Shown here: one piece after another, positions 1-5,481 of the stretch | Layout of the letters: each line of letters opens with the position of its first letter | Numbering within the stretch: position 1 is the first letter of the stretch | NCBI GenBank assembly: GCA_002350445.1 | Contig: DEEV01000079.1 | Span: 7,856-13,868, forward strand | Origin: Treponema sp. UBA2869 | Lineage (GTDB): Bacteria > Spirochaetota > Spirochaetia > Treponematales > Treponemataceae | DNA length: 6,013 nt | Direction: 5' to 3' | The notes under the pieces: generated by a model | Seen by the model: the letters and a program-made list of their open reading frames with translations, nothing else | What the model was told of the DNA's origin: nothing | The model's database searches: none | Program-made: the position numbers and the translations under genes

Positions 1-34
1 ATCGGGGGAAATTTAAATATGTTTACTGTTTTTT

Positions 35-346
35 TTAAGATTTCAACACATCAAGCATTTTTCGGAAGGCACTTTCAGGTTTATTAAGTTCCTTAGAACC
101 GCGCGTAATTTTGCAAAGAGACATACCATATTTTTTTGCAATTTCACGCTGGGTAGTACCTGCTGCAATTTCCTTTACTAAAAGCCACCGCTGGGAAAAT
201 TCCTTAAGTTCAGCTTTAGTAAAAAGGCAGTTAAAAAAATCATAAGTAAGCTCAACATCATCTGCCTTTTTTATAAGGGAACAAAGCTCCATAATTGCAG
301 CTTCGGTAACAGAATCTTCGCTTTCGTGTAAATTCTCTTTTTCCAT
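35..346 (-). CDS. trpR: Trp repressor family (TrpR-type) transcriptional regulator
   Basis: This 103-aa protein fits the TrpR fold: an all-helical dimer that binds operator DNA when loaded with L-tryptophan. The recognition-helix signature KITRGSKEL (residues 79-87) corresponds to TITRGSNSL of E. coli TrpR. The related YerC/YecD group usually reads ISR followed by N or V here, so the TrpR class fits better. A first-helix motif TQREIAKKYG (65-74) precedes it. By alignment from memory, T43, R53, R82 and G83 match the E. coli tryptophan-pocket residues T44, R54, R84 and G85, while the position of Ser88 is Glu86. The turn before TQRE is one residue shorter than in E. coli. The gene starts 5 bp after the mrp stop, with TAGGA just upstream of its ATG, so it is almost certainly cotranscribed with mrp. 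No trp biosynthesis genes and no recognisable operator are in view. Family membership is strong; tryptophan as the ligand is inferred. Confidence 0.85.
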   Translation of the reverse strand: MEKENLHESEDSVTEAAIMELCSLIKKADDVELTYDFFNCLFTKAELKEFSQRWLLVKEIAAGTTQREIAKKYGMSLCKITRGSKELNKPESAFRKMLDVLKS

Positions 347-351
347 AAATC

Positions 352-1182
352 CTACTTCTTTAAGAGTGCTTCAATCTTTGCGGCAGCTTCGTTAATTTCC
401 GGCATTTCTACGTTTTCAACATCACCTTCGTCTACAAGGCGGCTTGTTTTTTCTTCCATCGGAAGACGTGCAAGAACAGGAATATTAAAATCAGCTGCAA
501 TTTTATCGATATTGCTCTTTCCAAAAACAGTAATTTCTTTACCGCAATCAGGACATTTTACATAGCTCATATTCTCGACAAGACCAAGAATAGGAATATT
601 CATCATATTTGCCATGTTAACGGCTTTTTCTACAATAACGCGCACAAGCTGTTGTGGCGACGAAACTATGATAATTCCGTCTATTGGAAGCGACTGAAAT
701 ACTGTAAGCGGAACATCGCCGGTTCCCGGTGGCATATCTACGAACATAAAATCAACGTCTTTCCAGATTACATCTGTCCAGAACTGCTTTACAGCACCTG
801 CAATTACAGGTCCACGCCAGATAACAGGATCTGTTTCGTTCTGCAAAAGAAAATTCATAGACATAAGCTGAATACCAGAATCTGTAACAACAGGAGTTAA
901 AGCATCCTGACCATCTACAGCCTGAGCACGTTCGTTTCCAACGCCAAAGCTTTCCGGAATAGAAGGTCCTGTAATATCGGCATCTAGAATTGCCGTTCTA
1001 AAACCGTCTTTATTTACCTTGCTGGCAAGAAGGCTTGTTACAAGAGATTTTCCTACACCACCCTTACCACTTACAATTCCAATTACTTTTTTAACCTTGC
1101 TGTCTTTGTGTAAATCAACGTGAAAATCACGCTTTTCACATTGTTCTCCGCAGTTGCCGCAATCATGAGTACATTCTGCCAT
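352..1182 (-). CDS. mrp: Mrp/NBP35 (ApbC) family iron-sulfur carrier P-loop ATPase
   Basis: A 276-aa cytoplasmic ATPase of the MinD/Mrp class, a dimeric scaffold or carrier that binds a [4Fe-4S] cluster and passes it to apo-proteins. The deviant Walker A GKGGVGKS is at 39-46, the DAD motif at 67-69 and the Walker B-like DMPPGTGD at 149-156. The cluster-binding CxxC pair is C210/C213 (KCPDCGK), where two subunits share one cluster in this family. The N-terminus has a compact cysteine cluster, C4-x3-C8-x2-C11-x3-C15, recalling the extra N-terminal cluster of NBP35-type proteins. There is no DUF59 domain in front, as is usual for short Mrp forms. The start is supported by AGGAG at 1192-1196, nine bases from the ATG. 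It is the first gene of a two-gene unit with trpR. The family is certain; client proteins cannot be read from the sequence. Confidence 0.93.
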   Translation of the reverse strand: MAECTHDCGNCGEQCEKRDFHVDLHKDSKVKKVIGIVSGKGGVGKSLVTSLLASKVNKDGFRTAILDADITGPSIPESFGVGNERAQAVDGQDALTPVVTDSGIQLMSMNFLLQNETDPVIWRGPVIAGAVKQFWTDVIWKDVDFMFVDMPPGTGDVPLTVFQSLPIDGIIIVSSPQQLVRVIVEKAVNMANMMNIPILGLVENMSYVKCPDCGKEITVFGKSNIDKIAADFNIPVLARLPMEEKTSRLVDEGDVENVEMPEINEAAAKIEALLKK

Positions 1183-1191
1183 ATTCGTATG

Positions 1192-1196
1192 CTCCT
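1192..1196 (-). promoter_or_regulatory. Ribosome binding site of mrp
   Basis: On the minus strand this reads AGGAG, a strong Shine-Dalgarno core nine bases before the ATG of mrp. It fixes that start. It also contrasts with the HD-GYP gene, which has none. Confidence 0.7.
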
Positions 1197-1211
1197 ATAA
1201 ATAATACACGT

Positions 1212-1233
1212 AAAAAAATTGCAAAAGCAATTT
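1212..1233 (-). terminator. Weak intrinsic terminator after the HD-GYP gene
   Basis: On the minus strand AAATTGC-TTTT-GCAATTT forms a perfect 7-bp stem with a 4-nt loop, running directly into four more T residues. It lies about 75 bases after the HD-GYP stop codon and before mrp, which is the expected place for a terminator separating the two units. The stem is AT-rich with only two G-C pairs, so termination may be leaky. If the mrp promoter lies further upstream, the hairpin would sit in the mrp-trpR leader instead. Confidence 0.5.
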
Positions 1234-1308
1234 CTAACTTTACCATATTGTAAAATATATCATATTAAATATAACGAATTTTCTTTAAATCGGGTTTAAA
1301 ATCTTTCA

Positions 1309-2736
1309 TTAATTGTCCATTTCGCGCATTGAAAAGTCTTTGTCTTCGCCAATCATTTCGAGCATTATTTTTGCAAAAGTCGGGTCGAACTGAGTACCAA
1401 TTCCTTTTTCAATTTCTGAGCGGGCAATCTGCTGAGTAAGAAGTTTCCTGTAACTGCGGTTACTTGTCATTGCGTCGTAAGCATCGGCAACAGCAATTAT
1501 GCGTCCAATTTCAGGAATATTTTCTCCAGCCAGTCCTTCCGGATAGCCCTTTCCGTCGTAGCGCTCGTGATGGTAGTGAGCACCATCGGAAATGTGCGGA
1601 ATCTGAGTTATATTTTTAAGAATCTGATTTCCAATTTTCGGATGATTTTTTATAATTTCGTATTCTTCGGGAGTAAGTTTTCCTTCCTTATTTATAATAC
1701 TGTTTGGAATACCAATTTTTCCTACATCGTGCAAAAGAGCAATAATATACAAATCTCTGCATTCGGATTCTGTTTTACCTGCCCGTTTTGCAATTTCCCT
1801 TGAATATTCTGCAACTCGCGTTGAATGACCATGTGTATAAGTATCTTTTGCATCAATTGCACTGGCAAGAGCAGTGGCAGTTTCTGTAGTCATTTTAGTA
1901 AGCGCTTCAATATTTTTGTGAACTACATTTTCCATCTGATAAACAGACTTTGCAAGCGTACCAAGCTCATTGCGTTTTTTTATGGAAAGCAAATCTTCTG
2001 CAGGATTATCATTATTGGAAGCAAAACGGTTTGTTTCTTTCGTAATTAAAAGAACCGGCTTTATATAATTAATATTAAAATAAAGCGCAAAAAATACAAT
2101 AGAACAAATACCTGCAATTAAAATAGTTATAATTACATTTTTTATAAAAGAAAGCTTTGCATCAACAAATTCCTGAACATTTTTCTGAGCGCCAATTAAG
2201 GCAACAATTTTGCCGGAAGAATCATAAACCGGAAGCTGCGCCGTAATGTGCGAACCACTTCTTGATTTTATAGTATGACGTACAAGAGAGGCTCCTTCCT
2301 CGTAAACCCTTACTGTCGTTGCATGATAACTTGGCTCAAAATAGTCTTCTTCGTAGCCAAGCGGATAAGGAGTCCATTTTGTAACCTTGCCAACCGGATC
2401 ATAAAAATAAAAAATATGAGTATAATCCGGAGCATCAACCGCAGAAACATAAATTACATTCAAATTAAAATTATCAACAATACGCTGCAAATCATCTATA
2501 ACAGCATACCATTTTTCATCCGGGACAGGCTCCTTTTTATATTTTTCAAAATCCTCTGGATTCAAAAAAGAACGTGCGGCCTCCGCAATATCCTGAATTT
2601 CCGTGTCATACTGCTCTTTAAACTGTCTGTCGAAAGCAAGGTAACTCGATGTAAAAACAAGCGAACAAAGCAAAACATTTACAGCAATAATGTAAAAAAC
2701 AACCTTTTTTGTTATAACAGGAAAATGCCTAGTCAT
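1309..2736 (-). CDS. Membrane-bound HD-GYP cyclic-di-GMP phosphodiesterase with extracytoplasmic sensor and HAMP
   Basis: A 475-aa sensor enzyme expected to hydrolyse the second messenger c-di-GMP at the inner membrane. Layout: membrane segment at about 11-33, an extracytoplasmic Cache-like sensor at about 34-197 (periplasmic in a spirochaete), second membrane segment at about 198-221, a HAMP-like linker at about 222-275, then HD-GYP at about 290-460. Catalytic signatures are complete: YTHGHS (300-305), the HD pair H336/D337 in LLHDVGKIGIP, NHP with H365, the defining HHERYDGKGYP (389-399), and DAYDAMTS (418-425). All metal-binding histidines and aspartates expected for an active enzyme are present. 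The extracytoplasmic ligand is unknown. The only reasonable start is the ATG at 2736; no GTG, TTG or later Met rescues the first membrane segment. No Shine-Dalgarno precedes it and a TGTTATAAT promoter element ends eight bases before it, so the mRNA is probably leaderless. The gene stands alone, with a weak hairpin downstream. Confidence 0.92.
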   Translation of the reverse strand: MTRHFPVITKKVVFYIIAVNVLLCSLVFTSSYLAFDRQFKEQYDTEIQDIAEAARSFLNPEDFEKYKKEPVPDEKWYAVIDDLQRIVDNFNLNVIYVSAVDAPDYTHIFYFYDPVGKVTKWTPYPLGYEEDYFEPSYHATTVRVYEEGASLVRHTIKSRSGSHITAQLPVYDSSGKIVALIGAQKNVQEFVDAKLSFIKNVIITILIAGICSIVFFALYFNINYIKPVLLITKETNRFASNNDNPAEDLLSIKKRNELGTLAKSVYQMENVVHKNIEALTKMTTETATALASAIDAKDTYTHGHSTRVAEYSREIAKRAGKTESECRDLYIIALLHDVGKIGIPNSIINKEGKLTPEEYEIIKNHPKIGNQILKNITQIPHISDGAHYHHERYDGKGYPEGLAGENIPEIGRIIAVADAYDAMTSNRSYRKLLTQQIARSEIEKGIGTQFDPTFAKIMLEMIGEDKDFSMREMDN

Positions 2737-2743
2737 ATCTATA

Positions 2744-2771
2744 ATTATAACACATAAAGTTAAACTTACAA
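2744..2771 (-). promoter_or_regulatory. Sigma-70-type promoter of the HD-GYP gene (extended -10)
   Basis: On the minus strand the -35 box TTGTAA (2771-2766) is followed by a 16-base spacer and a perfect TATAAT (2749-2744). TG-T directly before it makes an extended -10. The initiation point expected about seven bases downstream falls at or within a base or two of the ATG at 2736. The -35 hexamer is at the same time the last codon and stop (TTG TAA) of the 15-codon gene remnant at 2766-2813. Confidence 0.7.
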
Positions 2772-2813
2772 ATCTTTATTCTTTTCGTGTAAATCTTCTA
2801 TTCCGTTTACCAT
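2766..2813 (-). pseudogene. 15-codon remnant or copy of the 5' end of the 61-aa gene
   Basis: The minus strand reads ATG then MVNGIEDLHEKNKDL and a TAA stop. This matches MANGIEDLQEKNKDR, the start of the 61-aa protein at 5482-5667, at 12 of 15 residues. At DNA level 2773-2818 and 5627-5672 agree at 41 of 46 bases with no gaps, including five bases upstream of the ATG. In the first 14 codons there are six differences, four of them silent third-position changes (codons 5, 11, 12 and 14), which looks like divergence under coding constraint. Homology then stops and the frame ends. No Shine-Dalgarno precedes it. Its last codon and stop double as the -35 box of the HD-GYP promoter. It is most likely a truncated paralogue; a still-translated 15-aa leader peptide is possible but unsupported. 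Confidence 0.6.
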
Positions 2814-2818
2814 AAAAG
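2773..2818 (-). repeat. 46-bp imperfect direct repeat, copy 1
   Basis: Pairs with 5627-5672 in the same orientation, at 41 of 46 identical bases without gaps. The two copies bracket the arsC-like gene, the broken chemoreceptor and most of the 61-aa gene, a span of about 2.85 kb. Each copy contains an ATG preceded by CTTTT. Confidence 0.85.
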
Positions 2819-2822
2819 AAAA

Positions 2823-2837
2823 TTTTGTATGGCAAAA
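2823..2837. repeat. 15-bp perfect direct repeat, copy 1 (TTTTGTATGGCAAAA)
   Basis: The same 15 bases recur at 4999-5013 in the same orientation. This copy lies 23 bases beyond the chemoreceptor stop codon and the other lies 69 bases upstream of its start, so the pair brackets the receptor gene. TTTTG and CAAAA are inverted within the unit, giving a 5-bp stem with a 5-base loop. It could be a weak terminator-like hairpin or a junction scar. Confidence 0.6.
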
Positions 2838-2860
2838 AATCTGAATCAAAATTCTTTTAT

Positions 2861-4153
2861 CTACACACGGAACAAATCAACTTGCGTACCAATTTCGTTG
2901 ATTGAAGTCTGCACCTGAGCTGATATATTACCAAGAGAGGAACCTGTTTCACTGATTTTACGAGCACCAATGCTCATTTCATCCATACTTCTTAGCATTG
3001 TTGTACTTGCATCCTGCAGCGAATGCATTTCAGACAAAATCAACTTATTACCTTCCCGCATTTCCACGCTTGCTGTTCGAACTTCCGAAGTACTGTCTGT
3101 CATACGTCTGAGCATTTCGATAATCTGAGCCGAACCGGCATCCTGTTCTTTCATTGCAGCTTTAATCTGCATAACAAGTTCATCAGTTTCTGAAAGCAGT
3201 TCTGCAACCTTTTTAAACGTTTCACTTGCTTCGCTTGAAGCAGTAACAACAGTATTTATAGATGTCTTGATATTTTCCAGCTGGTCTCCAATTGTCTTTG
3301 ACTGAGAATTAGAAGTTTCGGAAAGCTTACGAATTTCATCTGCAACAACAGCAAAACCTTTTCCAGATTCACCGGCATGAGCCGCTTCAATAGCTGCATT
3401 CATAGCAAGCAGGTTTGTCTGTTCTGCAATCTCGGAAATAGCCGCATTGGCTTCCTGAAGCATCTGCGACTGAGTTTCAATTTCCAGAACCTTATCGTTA
3501 ACGGACTGCTGCTTGCTAAAACCAAGCTGCGAATTTGTACGCAAAGTTTCGAACGAGCCAGACATTTTGTCCATTGAAACATTAACAGAACTGATATTTC
3601 CAATCATCTCTTCAACGGCAGACGAAGCTTCGGTTACAATTTCTCCCTGACTGCCAATCATTTTTTCCAGAGATTCAATATTTCCGGTAATTTCGTTTAC
3701 CGCACCGGCAGTCTGATTTACGCTCTGTCCCTGATTTTCAATCTGCTTTTTGATACTTCCGATATTTGCAATAATCTGAGTGATTGCGCTTGCTGTATTT
3801 TCGCTTGCCAGAGACATATCTCCGCCCGCAGTAACAAGATCTTCCTTAGAATGCTTAACATCGCCAATAATAGCCTGCAACTTTTCGCTGAATAAATTAA
3901 ATCCATTAACTACATCGCCAATTTCGTCTTTTGATGATGCAGGAAGTCTCTTTGTAAGGTCAGCATCGCCTGTAGCAATTTCGTGAATAGCACCACGTAA
4001 ATTGCGCAAAGGTTTTACAACAGTATTAACAACAATCGCAACAACTACAGCTATAAAAATCAATGCAACAGCCATAATCACAAGCATTACGCGGAATAAT
4101 CCGAAATTCCACCAAAAAAGTCCGAATACGGAGCAATCAGCACAACAACCCAA
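2861..4153 (-). CDS. C-terminal fragment of the broken chemoreceptor: TM2, HAMP and signalling domain
   Basis: An open frame of 430 codons beginning at a TTG. The first in-frame ATG is at 4087, right at the membrane segment, so the first 22 residues are probably read only as part of the full receptor. After TM2 (22-43) come HAMP (about 44-97) and an intact methyl-accepting domain with the conserved tip at about 241-279. The protein ends DLFRV without the CheR-tethering pentapeptide of enteric receptors. If translated alone it would be a sensorless membrane signalling module that could still contact CheW/CheA. Confidence 0.6.
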   Translation of the reverse strand: MGCCADCSVFGLFWWNFGLFRVMLVIMAVALIFIAVVVAIVVNTVVKPLRNLRGAIHEIATGDADLTKRLPASSKDEIGDVVNGFNLFSEKLQAIIGDVKHSKEDLVTAGGDMSLASENTASAITQIIANIGSIKKQIENQGQSVNQTAGAVNEITGNIESLEKMIGSQGEIVTEASSAVEEMIGNISSVNVSMDKMSGSFETLRTNSQLGFSKQQSVNDKVLEIETQSQMLQEANAAISEIAEQTNLLAMNAAIEAAHAGESGKGFAVVADEIRKLSETSNSQSKTIGDQLENIKTSINTVVTASSEASETFKKVAELLSETDELVMQIKAAMKEQDAGSAQIIEMLRRMTDSTSEVRTASVEMREGNKLILSEMHSLQDASTTMLRSMDEMSIGARKISETGSSLGNISAQVQTSINEIGTQVDLFRV

Positions 4154-4527
4154 TCTGTATTTTCAATTGGGCAATAAGCTGCCGCCATTTTCATTTTATT
4201 TGTTTTATCGTAGTAAATAATAGAATTTGATGCGCCATTCAAAGCGTCCTGAGCCGCATTTACAAAATCTTCGCCGGCAACATCTTTAATAGATTTTTCT
4301 TCGTTCAAAATTTCAAAATCTGAATGAGCAACCACCACGCCGGAAGTCTTATTCACAATCATCGGGTGAGAAGATTTACCGATAACAATATTCTGCATTG
4401 AAACTGCCAGGTCGGAAGCATCAATTGCCGAAGAAAGTACACCGATTTTTTTACCATCAGGAGCAAAAACAGGTACGGCATAATTTGTTACTAACGCACC
4501 GAACATATTTAAGTGCGGATCCATCAT
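4087..4527 (-). CDS. Middle fragment of the broken chemoreceptor: distal Cache sensor
   Basis: This frame of 146 codons is in phase with the N-terminal fragment and separated from it only by the TGA and three sense codons. It carries the second half of the sensor (NYAVPVFAPDGKKIGVL, then IVNKTSGVVVAHSD, ending WVVVLIAPYSDFF), typical of a Cache membrane-distal to membrane-proximal strand order. It then runs off frame after the T6 run and stops. It lacks any membrane anchor and is not expected to work by itself. Confidence 0.5.
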   Translation of the reverse strand: MMDPHLNMFGALVTNYAVPVFAPDGKKIGVLSSAIDASDLAVSMQNIVIGKSSHPMIVNKTSGVVVAHSDFEILNEEKSIKDVAGEDFVNAAQDALNGASNSIIYYDKTNKMKMAAAYCPIENTDWVVVLIAPYSDFFGGISDYSA

Positions 4528-4536
4528 GCCTCGTTT

Positions 4537-4929
4537 TCAATTTAAAGCACCAGCCATATAATCTTTTTTGTGATTATCTGCCCATTTACCTTTGGAATTA
4601 TAACCAATACCGTCACTATTATAAAAAGCAAGACCGCTGTAACGTGCGTTTCCCTTAACTATTTCGTTTACGTCCTTCCACTTGTCATGCATATCAGTAT
4701 CCGGGTTGGTAACTGCCGGATGCTTTGCAATTGATTCAAGCAAAGAAAACTCCTTCTCTACAATCTTTTCAATATCGCTTGCAGTTTTCTCTGCAAGGTT
4801 CCGGTTTCCAGTTAATACAGCATTAGTTAATTCAGCTTTTGACATATTGTAAGCCGCAAAAATAATTAACCCGATAGAAACAGTAACTAAAGCAAGAAGA
4901 ACAACATTAAGTTTTACTCTGAGATTCAT
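4537..4929 (-). CDS. N-terminal fragment of the broken chemoreceptor: TM1 and proximal sensor
   Basis: This fragment of 130 codons starts at the ATG with the strong ribosome binding site and ends at the in-frame TGA. It contains one hydrophobic segment (about 7-27, basic residues R4 and K6 before it) and the helical start of a Cache sensor, including GLAFYNSDGIGYNSKG. With the promoter and ribosome binding site intact, this truncated membrane protein is the part most likely to be made. Confidence 0.55.
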   Translation of the reverse strand: MNLRVKLNVVLLALVTVSIGLIIFAAYNMSKAELTNAVLTGNRNLAEKTASDIEKIVEKEFSLLESIAKHPAVTNPDTDMHDKWKDVNEIVKGNARYSGLAFYNSDGIGYNSKGKWADNHKKDYMAGALN

Positions 4930-4936
4930 ACGCACA

Positions 4937-4948
4937 CCTTCTCCCCCC
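4937..4948 (-). promoter_or_regulatory. Ribosome binding site that fixes the chemoreceptor start
   Basis: The minus strand reads GGGGGGAGAAGG, with AAGG seven bases before the ATG at 4929. An upstream in-frame ATG at 4950 lies before this element and would place it inside the coding region as MGGEGVR, so 4929 is the better start. Confidence 0.75.
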
Positions 4949-4962
4949 ATTATATTCTTAAA

Positions 4963-4991
4963 ATTATAACCCAGGAAAATAGCATTTACAA
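4963..4991 (-). promoter_or_regulatory. Sigma-70-type promoter of the chemoreceptor
   Basis: On the minus strand TTGTAA (4991-4986), a 17-base spacer and a perfect TATAAT (4968-4963) lie about 34 bases before the start codon, leaving room for the ribosome binding site. The -35 is the same hexamer as in the HD-GYP promoter. No sigma-28 flagellar-type promoter (TAAA with GCCGATAA) is visible, so the receptor was probably not under the usual motility sigma factor. Confidence 0.65.
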
Positions 4992-4998
4992 ATTATTT

Positions 4999-5013
4999 TT
5001 TTGTATGGCAAAA
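4999..5013. repeat. 15-bp perfect direct repeat, copy 2 (TTTTGTATGGCAAAA)
   Basis: Identical to 2823-2837. It lies between the arsC-like gene and the chemoreceptor promoter. On the minus strand its internal TTTTG/CAAAA stem is followed by A residues, so it is not a good terminator for the arsC-like gene. Confidence 0.6.
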
Positions 5014-5061
5014 GAGAGAGTATTTAATTATTCAGCAAATTGATTGTCTAAGGAATCAGTC

Positions 5062-5421
5062 TTACTTCCAGGTTTCCCAGATTTTCTGTGCAAGACCAAC
5101 AGTAGCTGCATTTTTACCATTTCTGCAAACCGGCTGCCTCATAAGCTTAAGCTGATTTTCAAAAAGCTTATCTGCTTTTTCACTGTCGTCAAGATAAGCA
5201 ATGCTTGCGTAATCTTTTGACTTTTTGTCAGTCATCTCTTCGATAGCATCTGACCTGCTTCCTGCTTCTCGAGCAATTGCATCCACAACACTGTCAAACT
5301 CGCCACGGCTCATTTCTTTTTCTTTAAGATCCACAAACTGAACTGGAATACGGCGTTCAGCAAACCATCTTTGAGCTGTTTTTACGTCAAAGTTTTTTAA
5401 TGTACCAAATATTTGAATCAT
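5062..5421 (-). CDS. ArsC/Spx-like thioredoxin-fold protein lacking the catalytic cysteine
   Basis: A 119-aa protein of the ArsC/Spx/YffB group, a thioredoxin-fold family that includes glutaredoxin-dependent arsenate reductases and the RNA-polymerase-binding regulator Spx. The group is recognised by the opening MIQIFGT, the AERRIPVQFVDLKEKEMS strand-helix (21-38), IAYLDD, FENQLKL and the late RQPVCRNGKNAATVG (95-109), which matches the usual R-P-[VI]-[VI]-R-N-G-K-x-A-T-V-G. The active-site position, normally NC or a CxxC after the first strand, reads LKNFD (8-12), so the redox cysteine is replaced by Phe. The only cysteine is C99. Arsenate reduction is therefore unlikely; a binding or regulatory role is inference. 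GGGGA lies six bases before the ATG. It follows the 61-aa gene by 60 bp and is probably cotranscribed with it. Confidence 0.75.
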   Translation of the reverse strand: MIQIFGTLKNFDVKTAQRWFAERRIPVQFVDLKEKEMSRGEFDSVVDAIAREAGSRSDAIEEMTDKKSKDYASIAYLDDSEKADKLFENQLKLMRQPVCRNGKNAATVGLAQKIWETWK

Positions 5422-5481
5422 AATTTTTCCCCATCAAATTTATTATGCCAGGGAAGTTTTTCAGATAAAATATTGTTGATC

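Larger units (their letters stand above)
2861..4929 (-). pseudogene. Methyl-accepting chemotaxis protein (Cache-HAMP-MA), disrupted by a TGA and a frameshift
   Basis: Read through both lesions, this is a complete transmembrane chemoreceptor of about 689 aa. It would have a membrane segment at about 7-27, an extracytoplasmic Cache-type sensor at about 28-275, a second membrane segment at about 281-302, HAMP to about 355, and a long coiled-coil signalling domain. The CheA/CheW-contacting tip (EQTNLLAMNAAIEAA, about 502-516, then GKGFAVVADEIRKL) is intact. Codon 131 is TGA (4537-4539), in frame with homologous sequence on both sides; Gly GGA to TGA is a likely single change. Around 4114-4119 an A6 run (T6 on the coding strand) has probably lost one base, since adding one gives ...DFFWWNFGLF... 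and joins the frames. The start is set at 4929, not 4950, because GGGGGGAGAAGG lies just before it. Two unlike lesions argue for real decay over a single sequencing error, but an error at the A6 run is possible. Confidence 0.82.

Noticed and set aside
652..900. 82-aa plus-strand open frame
   Set aside because: It lies antisense to the conserved ATPase motifs of mrp with no independent support.
1183..1308. A promoter for mrp, such as TATTAT at 1201-1206 or TACAAT near 1249
   Set aside because: TATTAT would start transcription inside the ribosome binding site, and TACAAT lacks a convincing -35. The region is so AT-rich that hexamers arise by chance.
2275..2757. 160-aa plus-strand open frame
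   Set aside because: It lies antisense to the well-supported HD-GYP gene, is Ile/Asn/Lys-rich from AT content, and shows no motif or start signal.
2838..2860. Terminator after the chemoreceptor (GAAT-TTTG-ATTC followed by a T run)
   Set aside because: A 4-bp AT-rich stem, separated from the T run by three bases, is too weak to call.
4495..4539. Selenocysteine reading of the TGA, with a CGCAC/GTGCG hairpin (4517-4513 with 4499-4495) about 19 bases downstream
   Set aside because: The stem is only 5 bp with a 13-base AT-rich loop, no receptor of this family is known to carry selenocysteine, and the same gene has a second lesion. A nonsense mutation is simpler.
4929..4950. Upstream ATG at 4950 as the receptor start
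   Set aside because: The ribosome binding site GGGGGGAGAAGG would then be inside the coding region, and the next ATG at 4929 is correctly spaced from it.
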